Positions 61,652 through 64,000 of a stretch of DNA of 64,000 bases are shown here, one piece after another. Source of the DNA: Mucilaginibacter polytrichastri. Its GTDB lineage: Bacteria > Bacteroidota > Bacteroidia > Sphingobacteriales > Sphingobacteriaceae. Under the pieces are notes generated by a model that worked only from the letters and a program-made list of their open reading frames with translations, made no database searches and was not told the DNA's origin. Location: positions 3,852,885-3,916,884 of the forward strand of contig NZ_MPPL01000001.1 of assembly GCF_001911425.1 (NCBI RefSeq). Reading direction: 5' to 3'. Each line of letters starts with the position of its first letter. The first letter of the stretch is position 1. Both the position numbers and the translations under genes were made by a program.

Positions 61652-63904
61652 ATGATCATTAAACTTACCCCCCAGGAAATAAAAAGCTATAACCGTACTT
61701 TATGGGGTATTGTAATAGGTGGTTTCAGCTTTATAGTGCTGTTGCTGCTCTGTGTAAACTTTGGCTTATTTGGTGCCCTGCCTTCCTTCCGCGATCTGGA
61801 AAACCCGAAGAGCAACCTGGCATCAGAAATCATGTCTGACGATAAACGGGTACTGGGCAAATACTTTGTACAAAACCGCTCTAATGTATCCTTTAAGCAA
61901 ATTTCGCCCAATGTAATTAATGCCTTGATCGCTACCGAGGATAACCGTTTTTACAACCACTCGGGGATCGATTTCGGGCGTACCTTCAGTATTGTTTTTT
62001 ACAATATGATAGGCCACAAACAAGGTGGCAGTACGATTACGCAACAGCTGGCCAAAAACTTATTTAACGGCGCACAAGGCGCACATAACCCGATAAAACG
62101 GATTATCCAGAAATTACAGGAATGGATCATAGCCGTACGTATAGAGCGTAACTATACTAAAGAAGAAATCATTACCATGTACCTTAACACGGTCGATTTT
62201 GGTTCTTATAATACTTTCGGCATCAGTTCGGCAGCGGCAACTTATTTTAATACTGCACCGGCTAATTTAACGCCAGAGCAGGCCGCACTATTGGTGCGCA
62301 TGGTAAATGCGCCTACCATGTTTAACCCTGTACGCCACCCGGATAAAGCAATGGAAGGCCGCAACTTTGTACTATACCGTATGTCGCAGGAGAATTATTT
62401 GACCGACGGCCAGTACCAGGAGTTTAAAGCGCGCCCGCTGGGCCTCAACTTCCACCCTACAGATCATACCGAGGGCCTTGCCACTTATTTCCGTGCCATA
62501 TTGAAAAAGGACGTACAAAAAGTGATGGAAGAAAAAGGTATTGCCAAACCAGATGGCACCCAGTATGACCTGGACCGCGACGGTTTAAAGATCTATACCA
62601 CCATTAACTATGACATGCAGCAGTATGCCGAAGATGCGCAGCGTAAATACATGCGCGAACTGCAGGCACAATTTAATGACCACTGGCATGGATATAACCT
62701 GCGTAAATCGATCAAAAATTATGATCTGCTAATCGATCAGGGGATGCGCCGGTCTGACCGTTACCGCGCTCTAAAACAACAGGGAAAATCTGAAGAGGAG
62801 ATCAAAACAGACTTCAATACACCGGCTGCCATGGATATTTTTACCTGGCGAGGTGATATTGATACCACCATGAAACCGATAGACTCTATCGTATATAGCA
62901 AATTAACCCTCCGTAATGCCCTTATGAGCATGGACCCAACCACGGGTTCTATTAAAGCCTGGGTGGGTGGTATAGATTTTAAACATTATAAATACGACCA
63001 GGTGCAAATGGGTGCCCGGCAGGTGGGTTCAACAGCAAAACCGTTTACTTATGCGGTAGCTATTGCAAACGGATACTCACCGTGTATGCAGGTAAATAAC
63101 GTACCAGATACCATTCGCGGTTATGGCACGCCATGGTGCCCCGGCTCGGAGGCCAGCTCAACCATACCGGGGATGATCACTTTACGCTCCGCTCTGGCCC
63201 ATTCGCAAAACTGGGTAACAGCCCACGTTATGAAAGAGGTTACACCAACACCGGTTGCCGCCTTAATTAAAAAAATGGGTATCACCTCGGCAGTTCCGGC
63301 TTATCCTTCAATTTGCCTTGGTGTTTTTGATGCCTCTGTTTTTGATATGACAGGCGCGTATTCGGCCTTTGTAAATCACGGCTTGTGGACTGAACCTACT
63401 TACTTAGTACGCATTGAAGATAAAAACGGTAATGTACTCTACGAAAACAAACCCCGTTTAATACAGGCCATGGAAGAGCAAACGGCTTACGTAATGACAT
63501 ACATGCTTAAAGGTGTTATTGATGAAGGCACCGGGCAACGCCTGAGATGGAAATATGGCTTTACTAATCCAATCGGCGGTAAAACCGGTACAACTCAGCA
63601 AAACTCAGATGGTTGGTTCATTGGCATTACGCCGCAACTGGTTACCGGGATCTGGACAGGTTGCGAAGACCGTGATATCCACTTCCGCAGTACAAGGCTT
63701 GGCGAGGGGGCTAATACGGCCTTGCCTATTTTTGCTCTGTATATGAAGCAGGTATACGCCAATTCATCATTGGGTATCAAAAAGAATGTGGATTTTGCCC
63801 CGCCTAAAAACGGTGTAACCACCGTGCTTGATTGCGGCCAGTATAACCAGCAGCAGCAAAGCCAGCCGGGCACTGATGAGGTTGATAAGAAATTAGGGTT
63901 TTAG
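61652..63904 (+). CDS. Class A penicillin-binding protein (PBP1A type)
   Basis: A 750-residue bifunctional peptidoglycan synthase anchored by an N-terminal membrane helix (IVIGGFSFIVLLLLCVNFGLFG). The GT51 glycosyltransferase domain (about 60-250) has the catalytic Glu in ATEDNRFYNHSGIDFGRT, GGSTITQQLAKNLF and the segment RKIQEW-like LQEWIIAVRIERNYTKEEI. The transpeptidase domain (about 420-720) has SxxK in VGSTAKPFTYA, SxN in AHSQNW and KTGT in GGKTGTTQQNSDGWF. It lies 2 bp after porW and is likely cotranscribed. The gene ends at 63904, so it is complete. Confidence 0.96.
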   Translation: MIIKLTPQEIKSYNRTLWGIVIGGFSFIVLLLLCVNFGLFGALPSFRDLENPKSNLASEIMSDDKRVLGKYFVQNRSNVSFKQISPNVINALIATEDNRFYNHSGIDFGRTFSIVFYNMIGHKQGGSTITQQLAKNLFNGAQGAHNPIKRIIQKLQEWIIAVRIERNYTKEEIITMYLNTVDFGSYNTFGISSAAATYFNTAPANLTPEQAALLVRMVNAPTMFNPVRHPDKAMEGRNFVLYRMSQENYLTDGQYQEFKARPLGLNFHPTDHTEGLATYFRAILKKDVQKVMEEKGIAKPDGTQYDLDRDGLKIYTTINYDMQQYAEDAQRKYMRELQAQFNDHWHGYNLRKSIKNYDLLIDQGMRRSDRYRALKQQGKSEEEIKTDFNTPAAMDIFTWRGDIDTTMKPIDSIVYSKLTLRNALMSMDPTTGSIKAWVGGIDFKHYKYDQVQMGARQVGSTAKPFTYAVAIANGYSPCMQVNNVPDTIRGYGTPWCPGSEASSTIPGMITLRSALAHSQNWVTAHVMKEVTPTPVAALIKKMGITSAVPAYPSICLGVFDASVFDMTGAYSAFVNHGLWTEPTYLVRIEDKNGNVLYENKPRLIQAMEEQTAYVMTYMLKGVIDEGTGQRLRWKYGFTNPIGGKTGTTQQNSDGWFIGITPQLVTGIWTGCEDRDIHFRSTRLGEGANTALPIFALYMKQVYANSSLGIKKNVDFAPPKNGVTTVLDCGQYNQQQQSQPGTDEVDKKLGF

Positions 63905-63962
63905 CCCGCCGCCCCTTTAAAGAGTAATAGCCTATGAAAAGACAGGATAAAAAGTTATCTTT

Positions 63963-64000
63963 ATGATAATGAATATAATAGAAGTGCTTGCAAGGTATTT
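63963..64000 (+). CDS. Start of a gene cut by the window end
   Basis: ATG-ATA-ATG-AAT-ATA-ATA-GAA-GTG, open to the right edge (MIMNIIEVLARY). Either ATG may be the start. It is too short to identify. Confidence 0.4.
   Translation, partial: MIMNIIEVLARY

Overview
The window looks like a chromosomal segment of a Bacteroidota bacterium, most likely family Sphingobacteriaceae (Mucilaginibacter/Pedobacter-like). The signs are type IX secretion and gliding genes (gldB, porW/sprE, a T9SS-sorted subtilase), DUF5686 and CarboxypepD_reg surface proteins, TAnnTTTG promoter boxes, A-rich leaders without clear Shine-Dalgarno sequences, and the family's usual intergenic palindromic repeats. The genus is an inference. 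I see no prophage, IS element, CRISPR array or rRNA; the only RNA gene recognised is tRNA-Ala(GGC).

Layout. 1-1.5 kb: 3' part of a GAF-domain gene. 1.6-4.2 kb: a large outer-membrane barrel protein with a kinase-like DRH motif. 4.5-8.1 kb: a three-gene operon (unknown 120-aa protein, DUF5686 protein, MarR regulator) preceded by a perfect 15-bp inverted repeat that overlaps its promoter, with one more exact copy of the arm before marR. 8.5-13.9 kb: signalling block of a cNMP-binding histidine kinase, a response regulator fused to a thioredoxin-reductase-like flavoprotein, and a convergent hybrid kinase. 14.3-16.4 kb: aldo/keto reductase with AraC regulator, then tRNA-Ala. 16.4-19.9 kb: surface protein, MFS exporter and several very small ORFs.

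19.9-28.4 kb (minus strand): surE, carboxylesterase, small membrane protein, lpxB; then the 2-oxoglutarate dehydrogenase E1 and E2 genes. 28.4-29.1 kb is a gene-free mosaic of intergenic repeats. 29.1-39.0 kb is a light/DNA-repair island: an FeS-type photolyase, a 37-aa microprotein, Cry-DASH and a DUF2256 zinc-ribbon protein run leftward. A TetR regulator, HAD phosphatase, ABC1/UbiB kinase-like protein, NmrA-like reductase, TIGR01777 epimerase and class I photolyase run rightward. This is the most system-like part of the window.

39.0-51.9 kb: two FKBP lipoproteins, MarR plus gamma-glutamyltransferase, small envelope proteins, the T9SS subtilase, a DUF4136 lipoprotein, NAD synthetase and GldB. 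52.0-58.8 kb: DUF4349 lipoprotein and the F1Fo ATP synthase operon (atpZ, atpI-like, B, E, F, H, A, G; no atpD or atpC here). 58.9-63.9 kb: PorW/SprE and a class A penicillin-binding protein, then the first codons of a further gene at the right edge.

Housekeeping genes are called from recognisable motifs. Small ORFs, promoters, operators and repeats were read by eye and are less certain.
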